A stretch of DNA of 64,000 nt from Pseudomonas saliphila (lineage in GTDB: Bacteria; Pseudomonadota; Gammaproteobacteria; Pseudomonadales; Pseudomonadaceae), in NCBI RefSeq assembly GCF_008638345.1, contig NZ_VTVA01000008.1:123514-187513 (forward strand). The letters are read 5' to 3'. The notes under the pieces were generated by a model. It made no database searches. It was not told the DNA's origin and worked only from the letters and a program-made list of their open reading frames with translations. Every line of letters begins with the position of its first letter. Within the stretch, counting starts at the first letter, position 1. Position numbers and translations under genes: made by a program. Shown piece after piece: positions 35,223 through 44,736 of this stretch.

Positions 35223-37088
35223 TTGACAAACGCGACCCTGTCATTCGCGCTCATTGCCTTGATCGCCTTCGGTTGCCAGTGGTTCGCCTGGCGCGTCAAG
35301 CTCCCGGCCATTCTGTTCCTGCTCGCTGCGGGTATCGTGCTTGGCCCCTTCACGTCCCTGCTTTCCCCTGATGAACTGCTGGGCGATCTGCTGTTTCCGC
35401 TTATCAGCCTTTGTGTGGCGGTGATTCTGTTCGAGGGCAGCCTGACGCTGGATCTGAGCGAAATCAGAACGCAGCGGGTGGTCGTCCGACGATTATTGGT
35501 GGTCGGCGCAGGCGTCACTTGGGCCATCGTAGCAGTGGCCGTGCATTTCCTGTTTGGCCTTGGCTGGGAACTGAGCGTACTGTTCGGCGCGCTGACAGTG
35601 GTGACCGGCCCTACCGTGATCGTGCCCATGCTGAGAACGGTGCGACCCAACGCAAATATCTCCAATATCCTGCGCTGGGAAGGAATTCTGATCGACCCCA
35701 TCGGCGCCCTGTTGGTGGTGGTGGTGTACGAGTTCATCGTGGCTCAGAGTCAGGCATCCGGGCTCGCGCACGGGTTCGTTACCTTTTTCCAGACCATCGT
35801 CATCGGCACTGTGCTGGGTATTCTGGGCGGCTGGTTCATGGGCTGGGTGCTGCAACGCGGCTGGATACCGGATTACCTGAAGAATCTCGCCACACTGGCA
35901 ATGGTCACCACCGTATTCAGCGTGTCGGATACCTTTGCCCACGAATCCGGATTGCTGGCGGTCACACTCATGGGCATGTGGCTGGCCAACAAGAAGGACG
36001 TGCATATTGATGACATTCTGCACTTCAAGGAAAACCTCAGCGTCGTATTGATTTCGGGCCTGTTCATTCTGCTCGCCGCGAGACTGACCCTTGATGACAT
36101 CACGTCGCTGGGCTGGGCGGCGATTATTCTGCTGCTGATCATGCAGTTCATCGCGCGCCCGGTATCAGTCTGGCTGTCATCAATAGGGTCCACCCTGAAC
36201 TGGCGTGAGAAGACGCTGCTGTCGTGGATCGCGCCGCGCGGTATCGTTGCTGCAGCGGTATCAGCCCTGTTTGCAATCAGGCTGGAAGAGGCCGGGCACG
36301 AGGCCGCATCCATTCTGGTACCACTGACCTTTGTGGTCATCATCGGCACCGTGGTCTTGCAGAGCGCGACCTCCCGCGGCCTGGCCAAATTGCTGAAAGT
36401 GGCCGAGCCGGCGCCGAGCGGTTTTCTGATAGTCGGCGCCAATCCGGTTGCGCGGGCCATTGGCGCGGCACTGCAGAAACAGGAATTTCGCGTGATACTG
36501 ACCGGCTCGCAGTGGGAACACATTCGCGAGGCCAGGATGGCCGGGCTGCCGACCTTTTTCGGCAATCCGGTATCAAGTTACGCCGATCACCACCTTGATC
36601 TGGTTGGCGTAGGTAAACTGCTGGCCCTCTCCCCTGATCCGGCGATGAACGTTGTGGCCGGCATGCGCTACCGCACCGAATTTGGTGATCGGAACATCTT
36701 CACGCTACTGGCGGGGGCCCAATCCGAGATTGCCGAGAAACATCAGCTGGGCTCAAAACAGCGTGGTCACACCCTGTTTACCGAGGACATGAGCTACAGC
36801 AAGTTCGCCAGCCTGCTGAGCAAGGACTGGCAGATTCGGGAGACTCTGCTCACTGACGAGTTTGGCTTCGATGACCTGCTGCGCGCCCATGACGACATCA
36901 TCCCGCTGTTCGCCATCTCACCGAAGGGGCGCATAGAAGTCATGACAGCAGACACTGCCCTGCGGCCGGAGGAAGGCTGGAAAGTGCTTAGCCTGACCGG
37001 CCCCAGAACCGAGAGAAAAAAGCTCGAGGCGAAGAAAGAGGAGCATCGGGAAAACGAGGCGCAGGCCCAACCGCAACCCGATGAGTGA
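35223..37088 (+). CDS. CPA1-family cation/proton antiporter with C-terminal TrkA-N-like domain
   Basis: Inner-membrane Na+(K+)/H+ antiporter, 621 residues. About 12 helices (LPAILFLLAAGIVLGP, VILFEGSLTLDL, GALTVVTGPTVIVPMLRT, WEGILIDPIGALL, WIAPRGIVAAAVSALFA) with the ion-binding Asp in LIDPIG. From about 395 a Rossmann-like NAD-binding domain follows (GFLIVGANPVARAIG), then a small C-terminal domain and a charged Glu/Lys tail. The start is a TTG at 35223 with AAGGATA upstream. The tail is charged and likely cytoplasmic. Confidence 0.9.
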   Translation: MTNATLSFALIALIAFGCQWFAWRVKLPAILFLLAAGIVLGPFTSLLSPDELLGDLLFPLISLCVAVILFEGSLTLDLSEIRTQRVVVRRLLVVGAGVTWAIVAVAVHFLFGLGWELSVLFGALTVVTGPTVIVPMLRTVRPNANISNILRWEGILIDPIGALLVVVVYEFIVAQSQASGLAHGFVTFFQTIVIGTVLGILGGWFMGWVLQRGWIPDYLKNLATLAMVTTVFSVSDTFAHESGLLAVTLMGMWLANKKDVHIDDILHFKENLSVVLISGLFILLAARLTLDDITSLGWAAIILLLIMQFIARPVSVWLSSIGSTLNWREKTLLSWIAPRGIVAAAVSALFAIRLEEAGHEAASILVPLTFVVIIGTVVLQSATSRGLAKLLKVAEPAPSGFLIVGANPVARAIGAALQKQEFRVILTGSQWEHIREARMAGLPTFFGNPVSSYADHHLDLVGVGKLLALSPDPAMNVVAGMRYRTEFGDRNIFTLLAGAQSEIAEKHQLGSKQRGHTLFTEDMSYSKFASLLSKDWQIRETLLTDEFGFDDLLRAHDDIIPLFAISPKGRIEVMTADTALRPEEGWKVLSLTGPRTERKKLEAKKEEHRENEAQAQPQPDE

Positions 37089-37145
37089 GCTTGAGCCGTG
37101 CTTCGCTATCCGGAACGTCTGGCTTGCCGGCCGGTCAGAGCAAGC

Positions 37146-37400
37146 ATGGATATCAATGCTTTTATCGATTCTCTGCAATGGCCGGCCATGCTCGCGACGC
37201 TCGTCGCCGCCTATCTGGTCGGCTCGCAATCCCGTCGAAAGCGCAACTGGGGCTTTCTCTGTTTTATCTTGAGCAATGCGCTATGGATCGCCTGGGGCTG
37301 GCACGCTCAGGCGTATGCACTAATCATTTTGCAGTTCGGTCTGTTTTTGATGAACCTGCGCGGCACCCGAAAAAACGCTCCTGCCGCAGACGCGTCCTGA
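37146..37400 (+). CDS. Small two-helix membrane protein
   Basis: 84 residues from the ATG at 37146 (the frame opens at 37098). Hydrophobic stretches at about 11-24 and 37-71 predict two or three membrane helices, with basic QSRRKRNWG between them and a basic C terminus (RGTRKNAP). The helix FILSNALWIAWGWHAQAYALI recalls small YgjV/PnuC-like proteins. It follows the antiporter by 57 bases. No function assigned. Confidence 0.7.
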   Translation: MDINAFIDSLQWPAMLATLVAAYLVGSQSRRKRNWGFLCFILSNALWIAWGWHAQAYALIILQFGLFLMNLRGTRKNAPAADAS

Positions 37401-37495
37401 CACCACCTGTTTAACGTCCCGTTATCCGACGCGGCGTTATGTTTATGGATTTTTTTAGTACTCTTGCTGCCCAGCCCGCTTCAGGAATGCCCGCA

Positions 37496-38329
37496 ATGAA
37501 TTCGAATCTGCCTACTCCCGATACCAGCGACCTTGATATAGACGGCCGTTACGCTCTCGCCCGGCGGCTGGCACAGGACGCCGCGCAGCAGGGGATGAAA
37601 TATTACGCCCAGCGGGCCAGTCTGGTTGTCGATACCAAGGACGGTGACATGCAGAACGTGGTCAGCATTGCCGACCGCGAGCTGGAAGACTTCATTCGCG
37701 ACGAGCTGAAAACCGCGTTTCCCGACGATGGCTTCCTCGGTGAGGAAAGCGGCTCGGCGGCGCTCGATGCCCGCTGTCTGTGGGTGATCGACCCGATTGA
37801 CGGCACCGCCTGCTTTGTCAACGGCCTGCATACCTGGTGCGTATCGGTGGGACTGATGATAGATGGTGAGCCCTATCTGGGCGCAATTGCCGATCCCAAC
37901 CACAATGAAGTTTTCCATGGCTGCCTGGGTCGCGGCGCCTATGTTAACGACACGCCATTGCACGTCAGCGATGCCGGCCATGTGCGCGAAGGCCTGATGG
38001 GCGTTGGTACCTTCTATCAGCAGGGCAAGGAGCATTTTCTGCCCTTTCTCTCCGGCCTGCTCGATCAGGGCGGCGTGTTCTACCGTAACGGCTCGGGCGC
38101 GCTGATGACCGCTTACGTAGCCGCCGGACGTTTGATTGGTTACTACGAAACACGCCTGAAAAGCTGGGATTGTCTGGCCGGCCTGGTGCTGGTGCGCGAA
38201 GCTGGCGGCATGCGTAACGATTTCTTCCGAGGCAACGGGCTGCTCGAGGGCAATGCCTATCTGGTCGCCTGCCCAGGCGTCTATCAACAGCTCGAAGAAC
38301 TGATCGGGCCATCGTTGAACGCTATCTGA
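37496..38329 (+). CDS. Inositol monophosphatase family protein
   Basis: Mg2+-dependent phosphatase of the IMPase/CysQ fold, 277 residues from the ATG at 37496, which has AGGAA 9 bases upstream; an earlier ATG at 37439 lacks one. Metal motifs: E83/E84 in FLGEESG, DPIDGT (99-104) in WVIDPIDGTACFVNG and the C-terminal D in KSWDCLAGLVLVREAGG. The DPIDGTACFVNG variant differs from SuhB (DPLDGTTNF) and suggests a substrate other than inositol phosphate. The mscS gene follows in the same direction. Confidence 0.9.
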   Translation: MNSNLPTPDTSDLDIDGRYALARRLAQDAAQQGMKYYAQRASLVVDTKDGDMQNVVSIADRELEDFIRDELKTAFPDDGFLGEESGSAALDARCLWVIDPIDGTACFVNGLHTWCVSVGLMIDGEPYLGAIADPNHNEVFHGCLGRGAYVNDTPLHVSDAGHVREGLMGVGTFYQQGKEHFLPFLSGLLDQGGVFYRNGSGALMTAYVAAGRLIGYYETRLKSWDCLAGLVLVREAGGMRNDFFRGNGLLEGNAYLVACPGVYQQLEELIGPSLNAI

Positions 38330-38376
38330 TAATCTCCCGTTGCACGGCACGTCTACTCTCACGGAAGAATCTTTGA

Positions 38377-39258
38377 ATGATCGAACAAATCGGCGCATAC
38401 CTGTCCAGCATCCGGGTTACCGACACTTTCCTGAGTCTGCTGATCAGCACCGGCATCCTGCTGGTCAGCATACTGGTTCTACGCGCCGTCTCGGCGCGGT
38501 TCATCCGGCGTGCCGTACTTGCCCCCGAGCTGCGGCGCAAATGGATAGTGCAGACGCGCAACGGGTTGATCCTGTTGATGCTGATGGGCCTGGTCATGAT
38601 TTGGGGCGAGGAATTGCGCACTCTGGCACTGTCCATTGTCGCCATCGCCGTGGCCTTCGTGGTCGCCACCAAGGAGTTGATCCTGTGTCTAACCGGCTCA
38701 TTGCTGAAATCTGGCGCGCGCTCCTTTCAGATCGGCGACCGTATTCAGGTCAAGGATTTTCGTGGCGACGTCATCGATCAGAACCTGTTGGCCACCACCA
38801 TCCTTGAAGTAGGACCGGGGCGGCTCACGCACCAGCGCACCGGCCGTATGACGATCATCCCCAATGCGCTGTTCGTTTCCGAACCGGTCATTAACGAAAG
38901 CTACACCCACGATTACGTCATTCACGTATTCACCGTGCCCTTCAAACGGGAGGACAACTGGCGCGGCGCGCAGCAAGCACTGATGGCGTCGGCTGAAAAG
39001 CATTGCCAACCCTATCTGGACAAGGCCCGCAAGCACATGACACGGCTCACTGAACACCGCGGATTCGACATACCGACGGTGGATCCCCGCGTCTCGATTC
39101 AACTGCCCACCGCCAGTGAACTGCATCTGATCGTGCGCATCCCTGCCCGCTCGGGCGAACGCAGCTTTATCGAGCAGACAATACTGGCAGAGGTGTTCGG
39201 CGAAAACGATTTCACTGCCAAACGCCAACACAAGTCCGAGGATACTGAGCTGGAGTAA
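38377..39258 (+). CDS. MscS-type mechanosensitive channel
   Basis: Inner-membrane osmotic safety valve, 293 residues. Three helices in the first 110 residues, with the pore-like AIAVAFVVATKELILCLTGSLL, then the beta-domain with FQIGDRIQVKDFRGDVIDQNLLATTILE and IIPNALFVSEPVINES, and the C-terminal alpha/beta part. The linker between pore and beta domain (SLLKSGARSFQIGDR) is the family hallmark. The gene lies 47 bases after the IMPase gene. Confidence 0.88.
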   Translation: MIEQIGAYLSSIRVTDTFLSLLISTGILLVSILVLRAVSARFIRRAVLAPELRRKWIVQTRNGLILLMLMGLVMIWGEELRTLALSIVAIAVAFVVATKELILCLTGSLLKSGARSFQIGDRIQVKDFRGDVIDQNLLATTILEVGPGRLTHQRTGRMTIIPNALFVSEPVINESYTHDYVIHVFTVPFKREDNWRGAQQALMASAEKHCQPYLDKARKHMTRLTEHRGFDIPTVDPRVSIQLPTASELHLIVRIPARSGERSFIEQTILAEVFGENDFTAKRQHKSEDTELE

Positions 39259-39377
39259 GCGCTGGCGGGCGATGTGAGTGCACCCTGGCGCTCATACCCT
39301 GCCGGCATTATGTGACCGGGCGCACAATTGGTCGTCTACACTGGACACCATCACCCTGCATCACACAAGGCGAACCA

Positions 39378-41594
39378 GTGCCCCGCATCGCACCCGTCCG
39401 AGAGATTCTCCGAGACCTTCTGCGCACCCTTTTGAGCTCCTACGTGCTGACCGGCGTGTCTGCCGGTTTCGGTCTGATGCTGGTCGCCGGGAGCGCTTTT
39501 TTATTCATCAGCCCATACGCCGGGTCAGTCGCCGCGGTGGGTGCCATTGTCTGTATCCCAACCGACCACGCCGCGCCGCGCCGGGGCAAATTCCTGACGC
39601 TCCTGCCGACCGCGTTAATCGGCCTGCCGCTGTTTGCCAGCATGCAGGCGTTGCAGGATGATCCTTTGTGGCTCGGTCTGTTGCTGGTCCCCGCGACTTT
39701 CTTTGCCTTTCTGGCCGGTGCCTGGGGCAAGCGCGGATTGCCATTAGTCATTTCGATCATGTTCTCGATGGTCTTCTCCATGGCCGTGTCGGCACATCCA
39801 CAGTCGGTCGGGCTGCTCTTCACCTGCCTCTATTTCGCCATGGGTTCGGCGCTGTACATCCTCTATTCAACCCTCGCCAACATTGCACTGAACGGACGCT
39901 ACCGCAGCCAGATTCTCGCTGAGGCGCTGCTCTCACTCAGCACCATGATGCATACCCAGGCCCGGCGCTTCGTTCCGGCAGACGCCCTGGATCCACTACC
40001 GGTGCTGCCGGGTCAGTTGATGCAACAACAGGCTGCCCTGGCCGATCAGCTGCAGGCCGCGCGGGACATCATTCTGGAATCGCCGCGCACGCCTCGACGT
40101 CAACAGCTCGCGGCCATGCTGCTGCGCTCGCTGGAAATTCGCGATCATTTGCTCGCCAGCGAACTGGATCTGGATACGCTGCGAGCGGTGCCCGGCCATG
40201 CCCCGGTGTTCCATCAGCTTCGTGCACTGTTGATGGAGCAGGCAAAGATGGTCGAGTCCATCGCTGATGCGCTGCTGCGAGGCCAACAACCGCCGCCTTT
40301 TACTGATCAGCGACCCCAACTGGCCAAACTGGGTGGCGAGCTTGAGGAGGACATGGCGCCGGGCCCCATGCCGCCAGCGACGGCGATGTCGCGGGCCATT
40401 GGCAATCGTATCGGCAATATCAACGATGAGGTGCTGCGTTTGAATGGTCTGGCCCGCGGCGAGATTGCGCCCGACCTGACGGTGGTACGCACCGCCTGGC
40501 AATTGTTTGTCAGCCCTACGTCCTGGTCCTGGAAGCCGTTCACCCACGTCTGGCACTGGGATGCGCCCCCGCTGCGCCATGCTATTCGGGCGGCGCTGGC
40601 GGTAGGGACTGCCTACATGATCGCAATGGCGATGCCCTGGGCCACGCACCATTACTGGATTCTATTGGCCGTCGTGGTGGTACTGCGCGGCAGTCTGGCG
40701 CACACCCTCGAGCGACGAAACAGCCGGGTCGCCGGCACTGCGCTGGGTTGCGTATTGGCTGCAGCGATCCTGGCTACGCAGGCACCGGCCCTGTTGCTGC
40801 TGGTCATCGTTCCGCTCGCTCAGGCGATTTCGCACTCCTTTGCGATCAGACGCTATTTGATCACAGCCGTAGCGGCCACGGTGCTAAGCCTGGTCCAGGC
40901 GCATTTGCTGAGCGGCGGAACGGCGCCAGCATTCAATATCATTGAGCGCCTGGCGGACACCTTGATTGGCACCGGCATCGCCTGGGCGTTCAGCTATGTA
41001 TTACCTTCCTGGGAGCGCAACCAGATACCTGCGCTGGTGGCGCGGACCATGGCCGCCCAGGCGCGGCACGCGCGCAGTGCGCTGAATCTGGGACAGCTGG
41101 AAGCCGTCGATGACGAGCCGGAGCTGGAATGGCGTCTGGCTCGACGTGAAGCCTATGACAGCCTCTCAGCCTTGGTGCAAGCGACGCGTCGTTCGCTATC
41201 GGAGCCCCGCGCGGTCAGACCCCCGTTGGAAGCACTCGAAAGCCTGCTGATTCATGGCCACAACCTGCTTGCTCAGCTTGCTGTGGTAAAGACCATGCTC
41301 ATGCGACGGCGCCATCTCGACCAGGAGACTACCCGCGAACCGCTTCAGAAGGCGTCAATTCTCATCGAAAGCCTGCTGACCGCAACCGAGCCGCAGCGAC
41401 CCGACAGCGCCCCCACAATAACCAGCTGGCCGACCGAGCTGCCGCAGACAGACCCGTTTGCGTATGACCTGTCGCCCTGGATAGTGCGGCGGCTCGATCT
41501 CGCCTGCAACCTTGCAGCGCAGCTGCGCGAAGACGCCGACAAGGTGCTCCACGCCCCCACCGAGATGGAAGCCGAAGAAGCCCGCCCAGCCTGA
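39378..41594 (+). CDS. FUSC/aromatic-acid exporter-type membrane protein (YccS-like)
   Basis: Inner-membrane protein of 738 residues with two clusters of membrane helices (about 12-190 and 405-560) alternating with two cytoplasmic helical domains, the layout of the FUSC/YccS family (fusaric-acid resistance and AaeB-like efflux). Marks: WILLAVVVVLRGSLAHTLERRNSRVAGTALG in the second membrane part, then LAQLAVVKTMLMRRRHL in the tail. A GTG start at 39378 with AAGG upstream is preferred to the earlier GTG at 39312. No membrane-fusion partner gene nearby, so it fits the stand-alone YccS type. Confidence 0.85.
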   Translation: MPRIAPVREILRDLLRTLLSSYVLTGVSAGFGLMLVAGSAFLFISPYAGSVAAVGAIVCIPTDHAAPRRGKFLTLLPTALIGLPLFASMQALQDDPLWLGLLLVPATFFAFLAGAWGKRGLPLVISIMFSMVFSMAVSAHPQSVGLLFTCLYFAMGSALYILYSTLANIALNGRYRSQILAEALLSLSTMMHTQARRFVPADALDPLPVLPGQLMQQQAALADQLQAARDIILESPRTPRRQQLAAMLLRSLEIRDHLLASELDLDTLRAVPGHAPVFHQLRALLMEQAKMVESIADALLRGQQPPPFTDQRPQLAKLGGELEEDMAPGPMPPATAMSRAIGNRIGNINDEVLRLNGLARGEIAPDLTVVRTAWQLFVSPTSWSWKPFTHVWHWDAPPLRHAIRAALAVGTAYMIAMAMPWATHHYWILLAVVVVLRGSLAHTLERRNSRVAGTALGCVLAAAILATQAPALLLLVIVPLAQAISHSFAIRRYLITAVAATVLSLVQAHLLSGGTAPAFNIIERLADTLIGTGIAWAFSYVLPSWERNQIPALVARTMAAQARHARSALNLGQLEAVDDEPELEWRLARREAYDSLSALVQATRRSLSEPRAVRPPLEALESLLIHGHNLLAQLAVVKTMLMRRRHLDQETTREPLQKASILIESLLTATEPQRPDSAPTITSWPTELPQTDPFAYDLSPWIVRRLDLACNLAAQLREDADKVLHAPTEMEAEEARPA

Positions 41595-41655
41595 CCGTAT
41601 TCCCAGCATTGACTAGACTCAGACTTTGATCTGATGGGTAACAGGAGAAAGCGAT

Positions 41656-42345
41656 ATGACTGATCCAGTGTTGTTGATCACCGGCGGTTCATCCGGCATA
41701 GGCGCGGCGACCGCGCGCGAAGCAGCAGCCAAGGGCTACCGACTGGTCCTGGCAGCCCGTTCCAAAGACAAGCTGGAGGCTCTGCAGACCGAACTGGGCG
41801 GGCCGGAACGGGTGATGATCGTTGCCTGCGATGTCCAGCAGCTCGATGATCAAACGCGTATGGTCCAGGCGACCCTGGATACCTTTGGTCAGCTGGATGC
41901 GGTGTTCGCCAATGCCGGACGCGGCGGTGAGCCGGGCGGCTTCAGTGAAGCCGATCCACAGGTCTGGAAGGACATGATCCTGACCAACATCTATGGCGTC
42001 GGGCTGACCGTACAGTGCTGTTTGCCAGCACTGCGCAAAAGCCGCGGCCACATCTTGCTGACCAGCTCCGCTGCCGGGCGCGCAACCATTGCCGGTTCGA
42101 TGTACAGCGCCACCAAATGGGCCGTTACCGCCATTGGCTACGGGCTGCGCGAAGAGATCCGAGGCAGCGGCATCCGCGTCACCCTGATCGAACCGGGTAT
42201 GGTGGATACGCCCTTTTTCGACCAACCACCTGGCAACAGTCTGCTGCCCGAAGATATCGGTCGGGCTGTGCTCTATGCACTGTCGCAGCCGGCCCATGTC
42301 GACGTGAACGAGATTCTGGTTCGTCCGACTCCGGCAATCAGCTGA
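41656..42345 (+). CDS. Short-chain dehydrogenase/reductase
   Basis: NAD(P)-dependent oxidoreductase, 229 residues, classical SDR. Cofactor loop TGGSSGIG (9-16), ANAGRGGE (85-92), catalytic S137/S138, Y150 and K154 in SMYSATKWAV, and EPGMVDTPFFD. R35 after LAAR in the second strand suggests NADP(H). YdfG-like in layout; substrate unknown. AGGAG before the ATG. Convergent with the PhyH-like gene. Confidence 0.92.
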   Translation: MTDPVLLITGGSSGIGAATAREAAAKGYRLVLAARSKDKLEALQTELGGPERVMIVACDVQQLDDQTRMVQATLDTFGQLDAVFANAGRGGEPGGFSEADPQVWKDMILTNIYGVGLTVQCCLPALRKSRGHILLTSSAAGRATIAGSMYSATKWAVTAIGYGLREEIRGSGIRVTLIEPGMVDTPFFDQPPGNSLLPEDIGRAVLYALSQPAHVDVNEILVRPTPAIS

Positions 42346-42364
42346 TTACCGGAGCAGCGCCCCC

Positions 42365-43135
42365 TCAGGCCTGCGGCCGCAACCCATCGTGGTTGAGCTT
42401 GGCCTTGCGCTTGTTCTTGCCCAGAAAAATCCGCGCCAGTGAACTGTCTCGGTGCGGATTGCCGAAATGATACAGACCGGTGGCCCGCAGGTGCTCGGGA
42501 TTGCACTGATCATTGGAATGCAGGCTGCGATACCCCCAGAACAGATACAGGTTGCCTGGCACCAGCTTGATGGTGATCGGTTTGAGCACACCACGTTTCA
42601 CCGCCATGGCCGTGAGCTTCTGGCTCAGCGTATTGTGCAGTATGGCCTTCTCCATGATGTTCACCACCGCGCTCGAGCGTAACGGGCGCATGTTGGGGAA
42701 CATGATCAGATCACCGCAATGCTCCCCCTCGGTGGGAATGAACACCGGGGCCAACGCTGTGACGGCCGTTGCATCGAAATGGTAAAAGTGTGATTCCTTG
42801 AGTCCGCTTTTGCCCTGCAGGCAGCGGATAACAGGGAAGATCCGCTCGGCATTTGACGGTTGGGCGCCAGTGGCCTTTTCATACAGGTCCGCGAGGAATT
42901 GCCTGAAGGTCGTGGAGGCGCTCAGATTTGCCAGAAGACTGCCTTCCATTGCCTCGACTCCATGAATGGAGAAGTACTCCTGATGGTGTTTGCTCGTTTC
43001 CGACCTTATATACTCTCGCGCCAGCTCCAACTGTTCCGGGGAGAAAAAGTTCTGAACAACTGCATATCCATTTGATTCGATATCGGACGCCAGGCGAGAC
43101 ACCACCCCAGCGTCTATAGGCGCAAACTCAGTCAT
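42365..43135 (-). CDS. PhyH-like 2-oxoglutarate/Fe(II) oxygenase
   Basis: Predicted non-haem iron dioxygenase, 256 residues. Facial triad: H119 and D121 in FYHFDATAVTAL, distal H206 in YRSLHSNDQ, and the 2OG-binding R217 in HLRATGLYHFGNPH. An N-terminal helical part (GYAVVQNFFSPEQLELAREY) is typical of phytanoyl-CoA dioxygenase relatives. The C terminus is basic (LGKNKRKAKLNH). Nothing nearby names a substrate; natural-product, lipid or osmolyte hydroxylation are all possible. Single gene with a long leader region. Confidence 0.8.
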   Translation of the reverse strand: MTEFAPIDAGVVSRLASDIESNGYAVVQNFFSPEQLELAREYIRSETSKHHQEYFSIHGVEAMEGSLLANLSASTTFRQFLADLYEKATGAQPSNAERIFPVIRCLQGKSGLKESHFYHFDATAVTALAPVFIPTEGEHCGDLIMFPNMRPLRSSAVVNIMEKAILHNTLSQKLTAMAVKRGVLKPITIKLVPGNLYLFWGYRSLHSNDQCNPEHLRATGLYHFGNPHRDSSLARIFLGKNKRKAKLNHDGLRPQA

Positions 43136-43525
43136 AACTAATCCTTATCGTCCGAAAAGTGAGATTTGATACTCGTTACTCAATCTTTCCGACAGATCCC
43201 TGGATGCATCACAACGTTTGCCGATGAACCACCGCTAAATTCCGTTCTTTTGCAAGGTGCGTTCCAGTTCTTGTCACTTTCGGCACAAGCCCTATGTCAT
43301 GGGCTGTTGCGCTGGTTTGTTCGACCGATGAGAGTATAGAAGGGTTCCGTCAACATGCACGCTGGAACGCTTGTTCAGAATTATTTATCACCTGCCCCCT
43401 TGCTTGACTAGACTCCTTGTAAATGTGGAGACGTCAGCCACAAAAAAGTGCTGATGGTTAACGACATTTAAACGATCAGATTAACGATTAGAGTTAGGTT
43501 TTTTGACCTTAAATGAGGCATACCG
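43136..43525. other. Non-coding divergent interval
   Basis: 390 bases between the PhyH-like gene and the SpoIIAA-like gene, more AT-rich toward the right end. It should contain two promoters. I see no clear sigma-70 pair, no operator and no small gene. Confidence 0.55.
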
Positions 43526-43891
43526 ATGTTCCAGACTACCCGCGTAAACGATAAGCGCTTGAATGTCGTGTTCAGCGGTAAGCTCGATAGTGAGTCCATG
43601 AAGATGGCGTTAGATGAGATGGTCCGCCAGGCGCAAGGCATTACCGAGGGAGCAATGCTTGTTGAGGTAGGCGAGTTTGAACTTCCGACGCTGGGCGCGA
43701 TGGCCGTGGAGTTGTCCCGACTGCCGCAACTGTTTCGTTTCATTCGCCAATTCGACAGGGTGGCGGTGATCGCTGGCCAGAACTGGGTACGCAGGATGAG
43801 CACTGTTGAAGGGGCGCTGATTCCAGGGCTCAACCTCAAAGCCTTCGCATTGACGCAGACCGCTGAGGCCGAGGAGTGGCTGGCGCGCTAA
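43526..43891 (+). CDS. SpoIIAA-like (STAS-fold) protein
   Basis: 121-residue soluble protein with the STAS/SpoIIAA-like pattern: strand RLNVVFSGKLDSESMKMALDEM, strand MLVEVGEFELPTLGAMAVELSRLP, strand DRVAVIAGQNWVRRMSTVEG, then the acidic-basic C-terminal helix AEEWLAR. Proteins of this sort may bind lipids or act in stress signalling. It stands alone behind a 390-base upstream region. Confidence 0.78.
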   Translation: MFQTTRVNDKRLNVVFSGKLDSESMKMALDEMVRQAQGITEGAMLVEVGEFELPTLGAMAVELSRLPQLFRFIRQFDRVAVIAGQNWVRRMSTVEGALIPGLNLKAFALTQTAEAEEWLAR

Positions 43892-43944
43892 GGCGTCGCG
43901 CCGCATTGCATACCCCGCCCTGGCAACGTCCATTCAGCTTCAGG

Positions 43945-44703
43945 TCATTTCTGACTATTGCGCATCAGGTTCTGGATCAGATCGATGGGTAACGGAAAGA
44001 CCACTGTGGATGTATTGGTGCTGCTCATATCCGCCAGAGTCTGCAGATAGCGCAATTGCATGGCGCCCGGCTCGCTGGACATTACCCGGGCTGCCTCCAC
44101 CAGTTTTTCCGACGCCTGCAGCTCCCCTTCCGCATGGATTACCTTGGCGCGGCGCTCGCGTTCCGCTTCGGCCTGTCGGGCGATCGCGCGGATCATCGAT
44201 TCATTGAGATCCACGTGCTTGATCTCGACGTTGGCCACCTTGATACCCCAGTCTTCTGTCTGGTTGTCGAGAATTTCCTGAATGTCCGCGTTGAGCTTGT
44301 CGCGCTCGGAGAGCATTTCATCCAGGTCATGCTTGCCGAGCACCGAGCGCAGCGTAGTTTGCGCCAGCTGACTGGTCGCCTCGCCAAAGTTTTCCACGTG
44401 AATGATTGCTTTCTCCGGATCGACGACCCGGTAATACAACACTGCGTTGACTCGAACGGTAACGTTGTCGCGGGAGATCACATCCTGACTGGGAACGTCC
44501 AGCGCGACCACCCGCAGATCGACTCTCACAATCTGCTGTAGACCCGGAATCACAATTACCAGACCAGGCCCTTTGACTCCCTGAAAACGCCCCAGAAAGA
44601 ATACGACGCCTCGCTGGTATTCCGGCAGGATGCGAATGGCCGACGCCAGCAGCATCAACAGGATAAGCAGCGGCGCGAGGTATGGAATCAGGTCGTATGT
44701 CAT
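43945..44703 (-). CDS. Slipin (SPFH/band-7 protein), NfeD partner
   Basis: Membrane-anchored scaffold protein, 252 residues. One N-terminal helix (about 7-25), then the band-7 domain ([61 protein letters not shown]), then a coiled-coil ([23 protein letters not shown]) and the terminal LPIDLIQNL. It lies 33 bases downstream of the NfeD-protease gene. The pair is a widespread membrane-quality-control or microdomain unit in which the protease may cleave the slipin. Confidence 0.93.
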   Translation of the reverse strand: MTYDLIPYLAPLLILLMLLASAIRILPEYQRGVVFFLGRFQGVKGPGLVIVIPGLQQIVRVDLRVVALDVPSQDVISRDNVTVRVNAVLYYRVVDPEKAIIHVENFGEATSQLAQTTLRSVLGKHDLDEMLSERDKLNADIQEILDNQTEDWGIKVANVEIKHVDLNESMIRAIARQAEAERERRAKVIHAEGELQASEKLVEAARVMSSEPGAMQLRYLQTLADMSSTNTSTVVFPLPIDLIQNLMRNSQK

Positions 44704-44736
44704 GCTTGCTCCTCGAAGCCGGTCGCCGAAACAATG

